Source: Oreohelix idahoensis (Eukaryota; Mollusca; Gastropoda; Stylommatophora; Oreohelicidae). Taken from it: a DNA stretch of 64,000 nt. Location: the NCBI GenBank assembly GCA_024509875.1, contig JAMPIV010000595.1, positions 721,001 to 785,000 of the forward strand. Direction: 5' to 3'. Each line of letters opens with the position of its first letter. The first letter of the stretch is position 1. The notes under the pieces are model-generated. The model saw only the letters and a list, made by a program, of their open reading frames with translations. It searched no databases and was not told where the DNA came from. This document shows, in pieces, positions 12,534 through 22,636 of this stretch. The position numbers and the translations under genes are program-made.

Positions 12534-13245
12534 GAAAGGTAGTCTCATTGCAGATGCTGCTGTAGGGAAGTGACGTTTAAGGTCTTCACGTGACTAGGTC
12601 CAGCATCGATAGGTGGAGTGACCAGCTCCCTTCCACGCTGCCTTTTCCATCCTTAACTCATGAGCAATAGTAGGTTCCGTTTTTACAGTTACTAACCCGG
12701 AACCTTTGCCGCTAGAGGAAGTAGTCGGTAAGTTTAGTCCAATAGCACATACTACCGTAGGGAAGTGAAGTGTTAAAGACTTAACTGTACTAAGTCCAGC
12801 ATCGAGAAGTGGGGGTGACCAGTTCCATTCCTCGCTGCCTTTTCCCTCCCTAACTCAAGAGCAGACCTAGGCAACCATTTACATCTGGGTAGACTAGAGC
12901 GTATTGCCACTGTGTTTCGAATCCGGTATCTCCGCTGCGAGTAGTAGATATATTTAAACAATTGTTTTAAAAGAAGTACTGAACCAGCCGTTGTAATATA
13001 TAGCAAAGTCTATAATATAAAATATTGAACCAGCTACAGTGGCAAAGAGATGGCCACAGCTGTTATGAATAGAATGTTTTACTTGTGAAAGGTGAATGTA
13101 GTTGCATAGCATATATAACATTTATTGCTGTAGAGAACTGAACTGTTTGATAATTCACATACGTGAGTTCTCAGTAATATGGGGCGACCAGTTTCCATTC
13201 CTCTCTGTATTTGGCTTCCCTAACTCAAGAGCAGATTCAGTTACT
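12534..13245. repeat. Cluster of repeat S copies 2, 3 and 4
   Basis: Copy 2 is 12540-12670, copy 3 is 12735-12870 and a partial copy 4 is 13170-13240. They share the block GTAGGGAAGTGA, then GTCCAGCATCGA, then GTGACCAG, then CCTCGCTGCCTTTTCC or close variants, then CTAACTCAAGAGCAGA. A tRNA-B-box-like GTTTCGAATCC occurs at about 12913. Close clustering of three copies suggests a tandem or multimeric SINE-like unit; this is an inference. Confidence 0.55.
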
Positions 13246-14559
13246 GTCGTAGATTTTTCGATAGGAGAATTAAGACTAGGTTTGGTCCCTTCTGAATAGG
13301 TTTGAATAGGTGATAGACTCAGTGAGAGTTAGTGAAAGGTAATAGAATTTCCACACACGTGAGATGATAGATTTTGATATAGTGGCTGTCTCTGAAAGCG
13401 AAAAGAATTCTTCTCTCTCTCACCTATCTTCTACAACAGTTGGTACAGCGTCAGACAGACTACACCAATATACATATTACGTATATTTCTATCACTCACA
13501 GGCACGCACATACACGTGACGACAGGTAAACACACAGACGTGGGAAAACTATAACAATGATATATATATTTAGAACGAGCTGACCAAACACGATTATTAA
13601 GTTCAAGAGCGATTTTAATATCAGGAAAAATCGGCTCACAACATCAAAGAAAGTACATCAAGGAAAATACATATACACATAGTCATAAAAATTCAAGGAA
13701 ATGTTGCAAGGATGATAGCCCCGTTATAGTGTTAACTCTAGGTTTAGCCCGGCCCCGTTAAGAGAACAGATGATGGCGCCAGAGTCACAGATACATAGGG
13801 TTTGGTTCTAAGAGTTTTCGTTGTTTTATCTCGTAATTATATGCACAGAGTTTGAAAACAAAAATCTGATTTAACCTAAGACAAAAACACAAGAACTCTA
13901 GCCTTAGCAACAAATTATGCAGATTGAAAAAAAAAAATTAGGACAGCAACAGGGTGTCAAAGATATAATAGTGAAAAATATCACTCAAACCAGCGTACAC
14001 TCATTCATTCCGCCATGGCTTCTCATACATGTACTCACGACTTTGCTCGCTGCCTCTTGGAACACACTGATTTTAGATCTTCACACAGACTCAAAAAATG
14101 CAGTCTTCTGCCAAGAAGTCCCCAGTTCCAAAAGACGTATTTAACTCGGAGTCTCCGGGAACGACTACTTGGGTGTGCAAATTTGTTCAAATGTCTGATT
14201 AAGTCACCTAAAATTATTCCAGGCGCGGGAGTTAGCAGAGCACAGTGTCAATAGCGTAGGTTTCTAGAAATGATGAATGTCAGGTCGGTGCCTTCCCTCA
14301 GTATAGGATTCACTTTAGTCACACCACAGATTTGTCCACAAAAATATATATATATATAGTCGGGAAATGTTAGTTAATACTTGAAGTATTTCGCGCCACC
14401 AGGCAGAAAAATTACGTAGAGTTTCTAGAAGAAAATGAGATCTGGCTCCAAGGTCCAGTATTTATCATTACAGTCTTTGAAAACCCGTTATTGGGATATA
14501 GTATTTCTGGCTAACTCGGGTTGCATATGCACTGTTTAGACCAGTGGTACTTAAGAAAC
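13246..14559. other. Intergenic stretch, partly similar to 50560-50760
   Basis: Around 13490-13680 the order 'cacacagacgtgggaaaact', then 'ctgaccaaacacg', then 'acaacatcaaag' recurs at 50600-50740 in the same orientation, suggesting a diverged repeat. No protein motif is seen. Confidence 0.35.
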
Positions 14560-15130
14560 CCACGTGGTTCAAAATAAGGACTGTCTATTTCTTCACAAGT
14601 ATGGAAACTACTACTAGGTGCTGGTAAAGTTAGGGTCACCCCAAAACTTTCACTGTGTGGAGGAAAAATAACACATATAATATAATAAACAGAATCTGTA
14701 CTGGTTATAACTTACATTTAAACTTGCAAGCAGAGAGCTTTGCTTATCATTTAAACTTCCCGTGACATAAGTTATATTTAAAAATCAGCAATCCTCATGA
14801 ATTAGGAACACGTGCGTATTCCGTCACCATTCATGAGGCTCGATTCTAGAGTTTATACGTTAGTTTAGAAAAATACACTCGACTGAGTATTAGCGGTTAA
14901 ATTAAATTCATAAATAGCTACAATTTCCGTTATAAGCTAGAAATTATAATTTTATTCTGCTTTCCACTGAATGCTTCCCTAGAAAATATAATAGCCTACC
15001 ACTTTATTTCTCTTCTGCGCTAAAGAAATAGATTAAAATGAATTAAGCGATTTAACACTTTAACACTCACAAAATCTATATATCTATCATATTAATTACC
15101 TCAACCACAGAATTACAGGTAGTCGCACAA
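14560..15130 (-). repeat. Interspersed repeat R, copy 1 (inverted relative to 47090-47640)
   Basis: The reverse complement matches 47090-47640 over about 550 bp. Matching anchors are AAAGTGTTAAATCGCTTA, TTCAGTGGAAAGCAGAATAA, TATAATTTCTAGCTTA, ACTCAGTCG, and AGTTATAAC near the far end. Copies are clearly diverged with indels. No ORF is conserved, so it may be an LTR, untranslated region or non-autonomous element; class unknown. Confidence 0.75.
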
Positions 15131-17170
15131 CTTAAGAATAAAAATGCTGAAAATATTTCTGGAAGTCTAGAAGTTCGACAAATTGCCGAAACAAACTGAG
15201 ATCTTCGCTAACAGCTATTCTGTTTACGAGCAACCTATCTACTGTGAGTCTATGAGCGAGAATGAAATTAAAGTTTCAAACTTGGCCAATATCTTTAAAA
15301 TCGGACACAGGATCCTAATCTTATTTCGCCAAGCGAAATAGTCTCCCCTGTCCGTATAACACCTTCGTCCGCTTATCGCGTGACGTAACAGCCATCAGTG
15401 GCCGAGGGCTTGCATGAGTTGCAAATCTCAGACCACCGTCTGCAGTGCGGAGTGGATTTTCACGCTAAGCCGGGTTTTTCCTGACGAAAAAGCTCATGCG
15501 TTTACTGAAATGCAGACTCTCTGTCTACTTTCCATGTCCCTCGGGTGAATTTTCACGCCCCAGGCCAGAGACCCTCAGACGAATGTCTAGCGAATGCTGT
15601 AAATTCACGCCTATCGTCCGACCAGCGCGACTGACATGTACGCAATACCACCCAGGTGCGATTCTCAGTTTTAGAGAAAGGAAACAGGTAAAGTTTGCGA
15701 ATTATATGAAAATAATATTCGCAAAAAGAATGGATGAAAAATATACAGGAAAAAGGAAATACAGAGATAATAAAAGAGAGAAATCGGGTGAAAGAATAGG
15801 AAGAAGATGTAGGAAATTAAATGAATATAAACCCTACGTGACAGTTACCTATTTTTACAGCTGATCAGGCGAGAGTGAAGAGCAACGTAGTTGCGAACCC
15901 GGTCTCTTCGCCTCGAGTATGTTTATATGTTGTTATACAGCACAAAGTATATTTTGTCACACAAAACAACAGAAATATTTTTTATCTTTAGTAATGTTTA
16001 TGTCTTTCTGTTTGTCGTCCTGAGTCCGACAAGATTCCATGCTCAAAACAGTGCCGATGAAAGAAAGCGTACAAATTCGTTCACTAGCACAAACATCTTC
16101 AGTTTTTTAAGCATATACTTAGTCCATTATCTTTACTTTAGATTGCCGTAAAAAAAGTGGTATCACTGATAGTAAATTATAACTGATAAGGTCTCCATTA
16201 CTCGACTGAAGGCTGCTCAATATTGTTAACTCAATTACAGTAATTATTATCTTTCTGAAGGCAACAAATTATCTCAGAAACTTTGATAATGCTAGGCTGT
16301 GAAATGTCCGCTCTATATGATTATCGACCCATTTTCAACATCTCTTAGCACAATTAGGAATAAAAAAATTTACTGTTGGAAAAAGTTAGATAGTGAAAAT
16401 TAGTATTAGAAGTAGACACAAATGATGAAGGAAGTCTCAATGCACGCGAGTGGTAAACAAATAGATAAATAAATACAGGTAAACTGCAGGAGCTAGTGAG
16501 ACAGAAAGTAGGACACCGGGCAACTAAAAAGAAACAAAACCAGTAACAATCCGACCTGCGCCGTTGTCTCGCTGCGAGAGTGAATCGTGAAAAGACGCAC
16601 AACCAACAAAGCACCCGAAAATAGTGAATCACTGGCTTAGAAGTAGACACAGAAAAATATAGGCGGAGAACACATGAAACGGACTAACTACTAACAATTA
16701 AGACTAACTACTAGACGCTGAAGATGGATAGGATACACATTGAGGAAACGTGTTCAAAACAATACCAGGCTGTCAGAACAACTACTAGACGCTGAAGATG
16801 AATAGCATACACATTGAGGAAACCTGTTCAAAACAATACCAGGCTTTGCGAGAGTGAATATGAAAAGACACACAACCAACAAAGCACCCGAAAGTAGTGA
16901 CTAACTTGCTTAATGATGATAATGATGAAAGTGATTGTGTCATTGGGCTGGATCACCCTAGGTACATATCCGGTGTTCCGTGTTGCGAATCGCGCTAATA
17001 ACCCCTGTCTACAAATCACTATTTTTGTGGTGCCTAGTTGGCAGGGAGGATAGTAAGATTCGCTTCCGTAGGTAGGCGGTGTTGCCGTTCGGAAGGTGCT
17101 CGGTTCGGTTCCGCGGTAAGCCACTCACTTTATTGTTTGTATGTTGTCTAGTTTTCTACTTCTTTATTTC
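15131..17170. other. Non-coding stretch with a local tandem duplication and possible tRNA-like piece
   Basis: No protein motif is recognised. At 16709-16845 a 74-bp unit (ACTACTAGACGCTGAAGATG...) is duplicated in tandem. CAACAAAGCACCCGAAA recurs at 16601 and 16876. Around 17037-17108 TTGGCAGGGAGG and CGGTTCGGTTCC have rough A-box/B-box spacing, possibly a decayed SINE head. Confidence 0.45.
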
Positions 17171-18304
17171 TCACGAGTGCCTGAATCAAATCTTTATGTG
17201 TGTAATATTTATTTAATTATCAGGTGTCACGAGTGCCTGAATCAAATCTTTATGTGTGAAATATTTATCTAATTATCACGAGTGCCTGAATCAAATTTTT
17301 ATGTGTATAATATTTACCTAATTATCAGTTGTTACGAGTGCCTGAATCAAATCTTTATGTGTGTAATATTTATCTAATTATCAGGTGTCACAAGTGCCTG
17401 AATCACATCTTTATGTGTGTAATAGTTATCTAATTATCACGAGTGCCTGAATCAAATTTTTATGTGTGTAATACTCGTATTTATCTAATTATCAGTTGTC
17501 ACGAGTGCCTGAATCAAATCTTTATGTGTGTAATATTTATTTAATTATCAGGTGTCACGAGTGCATGAATCAAATCTTTATGTGTGTAATATTTATCTAA
17601 TTATCAGGTGTCACGAGTGCCTGAATCAAATCTTTATGTGTGTAATATTTATTTAATTATCAGGTGTCACGAGTGCCTGAATCCAATCTTTATGTGTGTA
17701 ATATTTATCTAATTATCAGGTGTCACGAGTGCCTGAATCAAATCTTTATGTGTGTAATATTTATCTAATTATCACGAGTGCCTGAATCAAATTTTTATGT
17801 GTGTAATATTTACCTAATTATCAGTTGTCACGAGTGCCTGAATCAAATCTTTATGTGTGTAATATTTATCTAATTATCACGAGTGCCTGAATCAAATCTT
17901 TATGTGTGTAATATTTATCTAATTATCAGGTGTCACGAGTGCCTGAATCAAATTTTTATGTGTGTAATATTTATCTAATTATCACGAGTGCCTGAATCAA
18001 ATCTTTATGTGTGTAATATTTATCTAATTATCAGTTGTCACGAGTGCCTGAATCAAATCTTTATGTGTGTAATATTTATCTAATTATCACGAGTGCCTGA
18101 ATCAAATTTTTATGTGTGTAATATTTACCTAATTATCAGGTGTCACGAGTGCCTGAATCAAATCTTTATGTGTGTAATATTTATTTAATTATCAGGTGTC
18201 ACGAGTGCCTGAATCAAATTTTTATGTGTGTAATATTTACCTAATTATCAGGTGTCACGAGTGCCTGAATCAAATCTTTATGTGTGTAATATTTTTTTAA
18301 TTAC
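17171..18304. repeat. Minisatellite, about 21 copies of 56-bp and 49-bp units
   Basis: The unit begins TCACGAGTGCCTGAATCAAA and continues TCTTTATGTGTGTAATATTT. Long units (56 bp) end with CAGGTG or CAGTTG before the next TCACGAG; short units (49 bp) skip this 7-bp piece. About 21 occurrences of GTGCCTGAATC or a one-base variant are counted. Short units more often carry the TTTTTATGTG variant and ACCTAATTA, so the two types are partly distinct lineages mixed within the array. Confidence 0.95.
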
Positions 18305-18545
18305 CTGGCAGTCCTTGTCCTGGAATCCCTAAGGTAAAAGAGGTGAAGAAAGACTAAAGAAGACATGGAGACGAGAACTGGAGACAGACATGAAGGGGAT
18401 GAAACGACATGGAAACACCTTGAGCTGATGGCACGGGACAGGAAGACTGGCCATACGTTTGTGATTACGTTTGTGATTACGTTTGTGATTACGTTTGTGA
18501 TTGCCCATGTTCCTTGGGGAGTTGAAAAGTGATAATGATGTTAAT
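18305..18545 (+). pseudogene. LINE family L2, 3'-terminal fragment
   Basis: Translation gives KKTWRRELETDMKGM in one frame and LMARDRKTGH in the next, then GAGTTGAAAAGTGATAATGATG at the 3' end. The same C-terminal pattern (EMETDMKGVKKTWQDLEMAR) occurs at 28283-28430 on the minus strand. It is the end of a LINE ORF with a short GATGAT-type tail. Within it, a 12-bp unit (GTTTGTGATTAC) is expanded about four times at 18457-18504. Confidence 0.65.
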
Positions 18546-18612
18546 GATGACCAGCAATTGTCTAGAGTGACTAAACAAACAAAGACCCACATAACCAGAC
18601 AGCAGAAAAGTA

Positions 18613-18617
18613 GACAC
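18613..18617 (+). repeat. Target-site duplication GACAC (left) of element D
   Basis: GACAC precedes the left LTR and is repeated exactly at 26858-26862 after the right LTR. A 5-bp duplication is typical of Ty3/gypsy integration. Confidence 0.95.
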
Positions 18618-20628
18618 TGTGGTGAAGTGGGATGTTATAAATATTTATAGGGGACTTAGTGTACTGACTGAGATCAGCTGTGAAGGTATCTATATCTATT
18701 AAAAGTAGTGTATTATAGATAACCTTACTTGCTACCACATATCTCTTTATCTCAGTCAGAATTATTCTGGAATAGTGTGATGCTACGTTATGTGTCTAGG
18801 GTATGAGTATGGTGAAGTGTAAGTCACAACAACAGACAGATAAACAATTTAATTTAATCCACTACTCTTGACAACACTGTGACACTCACATACATATAAC
18901 ACTCTACGAGAATAGCTTAAAGAAGTCACTCGTAACGGTTCAAATAACAATATGTATTCATTACTAGCATGAATGAATATGTGTCCTGATTCAACTACAA
19001 GGGAACCAGGAATCACAATCAATTTAAATTACAAGTTATGTACAGAATGTATTTAATATGAATATTGTAGTGACATATATTATTACAAATGTTCTATGTG
19101 TGTCAGTTGTGTAGTAGTAAAATGAGGTAATACTGGTTTTGTTTTGTTCAAGCTCTGTTGGTATTTGTCATCATGACTTCAATAGTTTGTCTTTAGGGAT
19201 CAGTATTGGAGATGTTCACAGTTCCTGATTTTAAGACAAGTAAATTCCCCTCTGAATGGTATTTTTATAAAGTTATTTCTAGATGAGGGGACATAATGTT
19301 GAGCTCAGCTGGCCAACTCTGCTTATCTTGAGTGATGGCGGCAGGAGAGGACTCCTCTGCTCGAATTCTCTTCTGGGCTCTGGAGATACCTCACTGATAG
19401 CTAAAAGGACCAAGGAGTATGCTGTCCGACACTGGATTCAGCAAATCTCTGACTAGGTGCTGCTCACTACCATCAAGACCACTGTCCCACAATTCATACG
19501 AATAACACAGATACGTTGATTAGCAATGAATTCTGGCACAAACTTCCATCTGCCTATGTTCCAGGCTTTTATTGAGTCAAATATAAGCTGGCTTCAACGC
19601 ACTGATGCTTTATCAAGTGTATTTAAACAAGTGGTTTCGAACTAACGCTCCCAAGTGTGTATATCAGCGAGACTGGCCAATGAGCCACGTTTCGACAAGT
19701 GTTTGAAAAAAATGTTATCTTTTCCCGTCTCCCCTAACAACCAAGATAGTATTTATAGCCCGACCAATCGTGGTTAGGCTTTCATTTGTTGCGCTCCAAT
19801 CAATTTGGAGTTTACATGGTAGGCTATTTCTGTAACGTAAATTTTTTTCAAACACGTTAAAAAAAAATCTTATGAGCAGAAATGATTTTATGCTGTCAGG
19901 CACCCCCAATATTTTATTTTGGGTATAATTTATTAATTCCTGGACTATTTGCGTAACGTTTTACATATTATTTGTCAGCAAGCCCTAAGGAACCCAAAAA
20001 TACTAATTTAAAGGAGCTACGTGGCTGCGTTCAAAATATGCAATTTCTTCTACCTCCTGTTTGGAAGATGTGCTGTCTGGGTACTGTTATGGGTTCAAAC
20101 GTAAACCCATCTAATGTTATCTTTTCTAATAAGAGTTTGTTATGATTTATAAACCTAACTCTGGGAAAGGGTAGTGTATTTTATCACTGTCCGTCTGAAA
20201 AAAAATTAGTGCATGTAGACTTACACGCGTGATGGCAGCATTTGCGTATCGCGCGAAGCGTGTTTAGTGTTCGGCTTCCTCTCCCTTCTCGCTATCCTTT
20301 AGTCCAACTGTTCGTTCGTTTTGGTAACGTAATGTAGAAAAAGACATGAATGGAATTTAAAATTTAGGTCATTACGCAGTCTCTCAATTCTTTTCCAAGA
20401 AATACAGCACACGTTTCATTGAAGAAGGCGGGTAATAATACAGTAAGCTTTTATATCAACGTGAAAGCGTTACAATTTGCAGACGAAGCAGAAAACAAGG
20501 GGGATTTCGAGTACATTCTTTGTGATAGCACTGTCATTTTACCATTGCTCTTTTCTTTATTATATGTATTTATTAGGCTTTATATTTAATTGATAATTTA
20601 TATATGTGGATTAGAATATTCCATGACA
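18618..20628 (-). repeat. Element D LTR, left (3' LTR in coding orientation)
   Basis: 2011 bp, plus strand starting TGTGGTGAAG and ending CATGACA; on the coding strand it starts TGTCATGG and ends CCACA. Nearly identical to 24838-26857. A 64-codon open frame is present in both LTRs but has no recognisable motif and is not called a gene. Confidence 0.95.
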
Positions 20629-20645
20629 CCTCCCCTCTTAAAACA
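20629..20645 (-). promoter_or_regulatory. Polypurine tract of element D
   Basis: On the coding strand the bases directly before the 3' LTR read AAGAGGGGAGGTG, a purine run suited to priming second-strand DNA synthesis. Confidence 0.75.
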
Positions 20646-20695
20646 GACATTATATGTCAGTCCTTTATTCTATATACACATAGAGAAATTTATTA

Positions 20696-21304
20696 TTATT
20701 TCTGGGGTTTACGGTGATTCTCATCACACGGATGGCGGCTTAAAAAATCCGCTCCCAGATTGATTTTTCCAGATATATATTCAATGCTAAAATTATATGG
20801 AGCCAGAAGCAAAGACCATCGGAGTAACCTAGAGTTCTCATGCTTAGCCTGTGCTAAAAACGATAAAGGTTTGTGGTCAGTTTGCAACTTAAATGCCTTC
20901 CCATATAGATAAATATTGAATTTCTTTATTGCCCATATTACTGCAAGACATTCTTTTTCGCTAGTTGAGTAGTTGATTTCAGCTTTATTCAACTTTCTGC
21001 TAGCATATGCCACTGGGCTTAATTCCCCATCCAATGCCTCTGATTTCTGTAGTAAAGTTGCACCTAGCCCAATATTACTTGCATCCGTCCTTACTATGAA
21101 TTCTTGACTTAAGTCAGGTAATTTCAAAATGGGTTTACTTGTGAGCTTTTCCTTCAATTCTTGGTAAGTCATTTCACATTGTGGTGTCCATGTAATGCGA
21201 TCTGGAAGTCCTTTACGTGTCAATTCAGTTAACGGTGCACATATGGAATTAAAGTTCTTGATATACTTCTGGTAGAAACCACATAATGAGACAAAGGATC
21301 TCAC
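20696..21304 (-). CDS. Element D RNase H and RT connection region
   Basis: 202-residue frame. It starts in the RT thumb/connection block (RSFVSLCGFYQKYIKNF) and continues into RNase H of the gypsy type: the first catalytic Asp in FIVRTDASNIGLGATL, the Glu in YSTSEKECLAVIWAIKKF, the second Asp in LQTDHKPLSFL, and a C-terminal block with GADFLSRHP. It ends at a stop at 20696, 68 bp before the 3' LTR, with no integrase following. A single frameshift separates it from the RT frame upstream, so the active form would be continuous with 21249-22328. Confidence 0.9.
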   Translation of the reverse strand: MRSFVSLCGFYQKYIKNFNSICAPLTELTRKGLPDRITWTPQCEMTYQELKEKLTSKPILKLPDLSQEFIVRTDASNIGLGATLLQKSEALDGELSPVAYASRKLNKAEINYSTSEKECLAVIWAIKKFNIYLYGKAFKLQTDHKPLSFLAQAKHENSRLLRWSLLLAPYNFSIEYISGKINLGADFLSRHPCDENHRKPQK

Positions 21305-22328
21305 GTCCTTCTTGGTTTGTGGTCTCGGGGGCTTTTTGTAGTTTCTCTAAATTCTTTGGGTCAGGGGTCATGTTTCCCTGATAAACTGTGTGTCCCAAAA
21401 ATTCCAATTCTTTACATCCAACGCAACATTTGGTTGGACGGGCTGTTAAATTTGCCTCCCTAAGTCGATCAAACAGCATGTTCAGAGAGTCAATGTGTTC
21501 CTCAAATGTTTCTGTTGCTATAAGGATATCATCCATAAAATTTGTTATACAGGGATTACTCAGAGGATCCAATAATTTTCTCATCATTCTAGAGAAGACA
21601 CTAGGCGCATTCTTCAATCCAAATGGCAATCTATTAAACTCATAGTGTCCTTCTGAGGTACTGAAAGCTAGGTATGGTCTAACCTCAGGCTTTACTGGAA
21701 TCTGATAGTATCCTTTACTCAGATCCACTTTTGAGAAATATTTAGCTTTATTTAGTCTGGCAAACAGCTGATTTGTATCCGGCAATGGATCCACCTGTCC
21801 TTCTGTAATAGCGTTCAGTCTCCTGTAATCTATACAGAGTCTATGTTCTCCAGAGGGCTTCCTTAAGAGTACAACACCGGAACTATACGAAGACTCACTG
21901 TGCGAAATAATTCCTTTCTTCAATAGATAGTCTATCTCTTCCTTCAAAGCTTTTTCCTTAGCAAACGGAATCGAATATGGTTTCATACAGACAGGTGTGG
22001 AGTCTATGAGTTTCATATCATATTCCAATAGGTTTGTATGCCCTGGTCGGTCTGTTAACACCTCTGCATGATTATTTAGAACCTGTTGCACTCTCTCTTT
22101 CTGAGTTTTCGTTAAATGTGTACTGATTTTCACCTGTGCTGCTGTCTCACAGGGGTGTAATGGATATTCAAATGATGAAAGTGGTTCCTTTTTCATCTCC
22201 ATGGCGATGGACAAGGTCAACAAGTGTGTCTCTTCCTGATGTTCTCTTTCCAAATATTTCTTCAGGAGATTCACATGATAGATTTTTTCTTTCCCCTTCT
22301 TATCTATCTTATAATTTGTTCTAGACAC
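21249..22328 (-). CDS. Element D integrase tail fused to RT
   Basis: 359 residues. The start sits inside a longer domain: residues 1-30 (SRTNYKIDKKGKEKIYHVN) are the end of an integrase GPY/F-type module, whose GWQGPYTVLEK part is read just upstream in the same frame. RT follows from about residue 85: DMKLIDSTPVCMKPYSIP, IDYRRLNAIT, FSKVDLSKGYYQI, FNRLPFGLKNAPSVF and the catalytic box FMDDIL. MDD in place of YVDD or YLDD keeps both catalytic Asp residues. The C-terminus (from KAPETTNQEG) is out of frame after an indel near 21300. This reading places integrase directly before RT. Confidence 0.9.
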   Translation of the reverse strand: MSRTNYKIDKKGKEKIYHVNLLKKYLEREHQEETHLLTLSIAMEMKKEPLSSFEYPLHPCETAAQVKISTHLTKTQKERVQQVLNNHAEVLTDRPGHTNLLEYDMKLIDSTPVCMKPYSIPFAKEKALKEEIDYLLKKGIISHSESSYSSGVVLLRKPSGEHRLCIDYRRLNAITEGQVDPLPDTNQLFARLNKAKYFSKVDLSKGYYQIPVKPEVRPYLAFSTSEGHYEFNRLPFGLKNAPSVFSRMMRKLLDPLSNPCITNFMDDILIATETFEEHIDSLNMLFDRLREANLTARPTKCCVGCKELEFLGHTVYQGNMTPDPKNLEKLQKAPETTNQEGREILCLIMWFLPEVYQEL

Positions 22329-22333
22329 CTTCT

Positions 22334-22636
22334 CTAAAACTGTATATGGACCCTGCCATCCAATTTGTAACTTATTCTGACTCCCGGCAAAAGAAGCAGT
22401 ACTTTCTCTCCCACAGCCAAATTTCTGTCTTTCGCCTTCCTGTTATAATAGGCAGCATGTTTCTTCCTGGCTTGTTTCAAATTTTCATTGGCAAGTTTCC
22501 AGCCAGTTTTCAACCGAGTGGTCAGCTCATTCACATATTGGTATGAAGATGTAATGTTTTCCTCTGCCTTTTCATCAGTCCACGTTCTTAACAAAGCTAC
22601 ATATGGACCTTTAATTGTGTGGACCCATTTGTCCAT
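22334..22636 (-). pseudogene. Element D integrase C-terminal region, frameshifted
   Basis: Reads YVALLRTWTDEKAEENIT and KKHAAYYNRKAKDRNLAVGE then KVLLLLPG, the alpha-helical stretch and beta-strand typical of the C-terminal part of Ty3/gypsy integrases. A one-base frameshift at about 22385 ends this frame; the next frame continues with QNKLQIGWQGPYTVLEKV into the RT ORF. The catalytic DDE core that should precede it is absent. Confidence 0.8.

Noticed and set aside
17171..18304. Possible CRISPR array (regular repeats)
   Set aside because: Units are tandem with no unique spacers, and the DNA is from an animal genome.
19715..19909. 64-codon frame conserved in both LTRs of element D (also 25944-26138)
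   Set aside because: The LTRs are near-identical copies of one sequence, so conservation is not evidence of selection; no motif is recognised.
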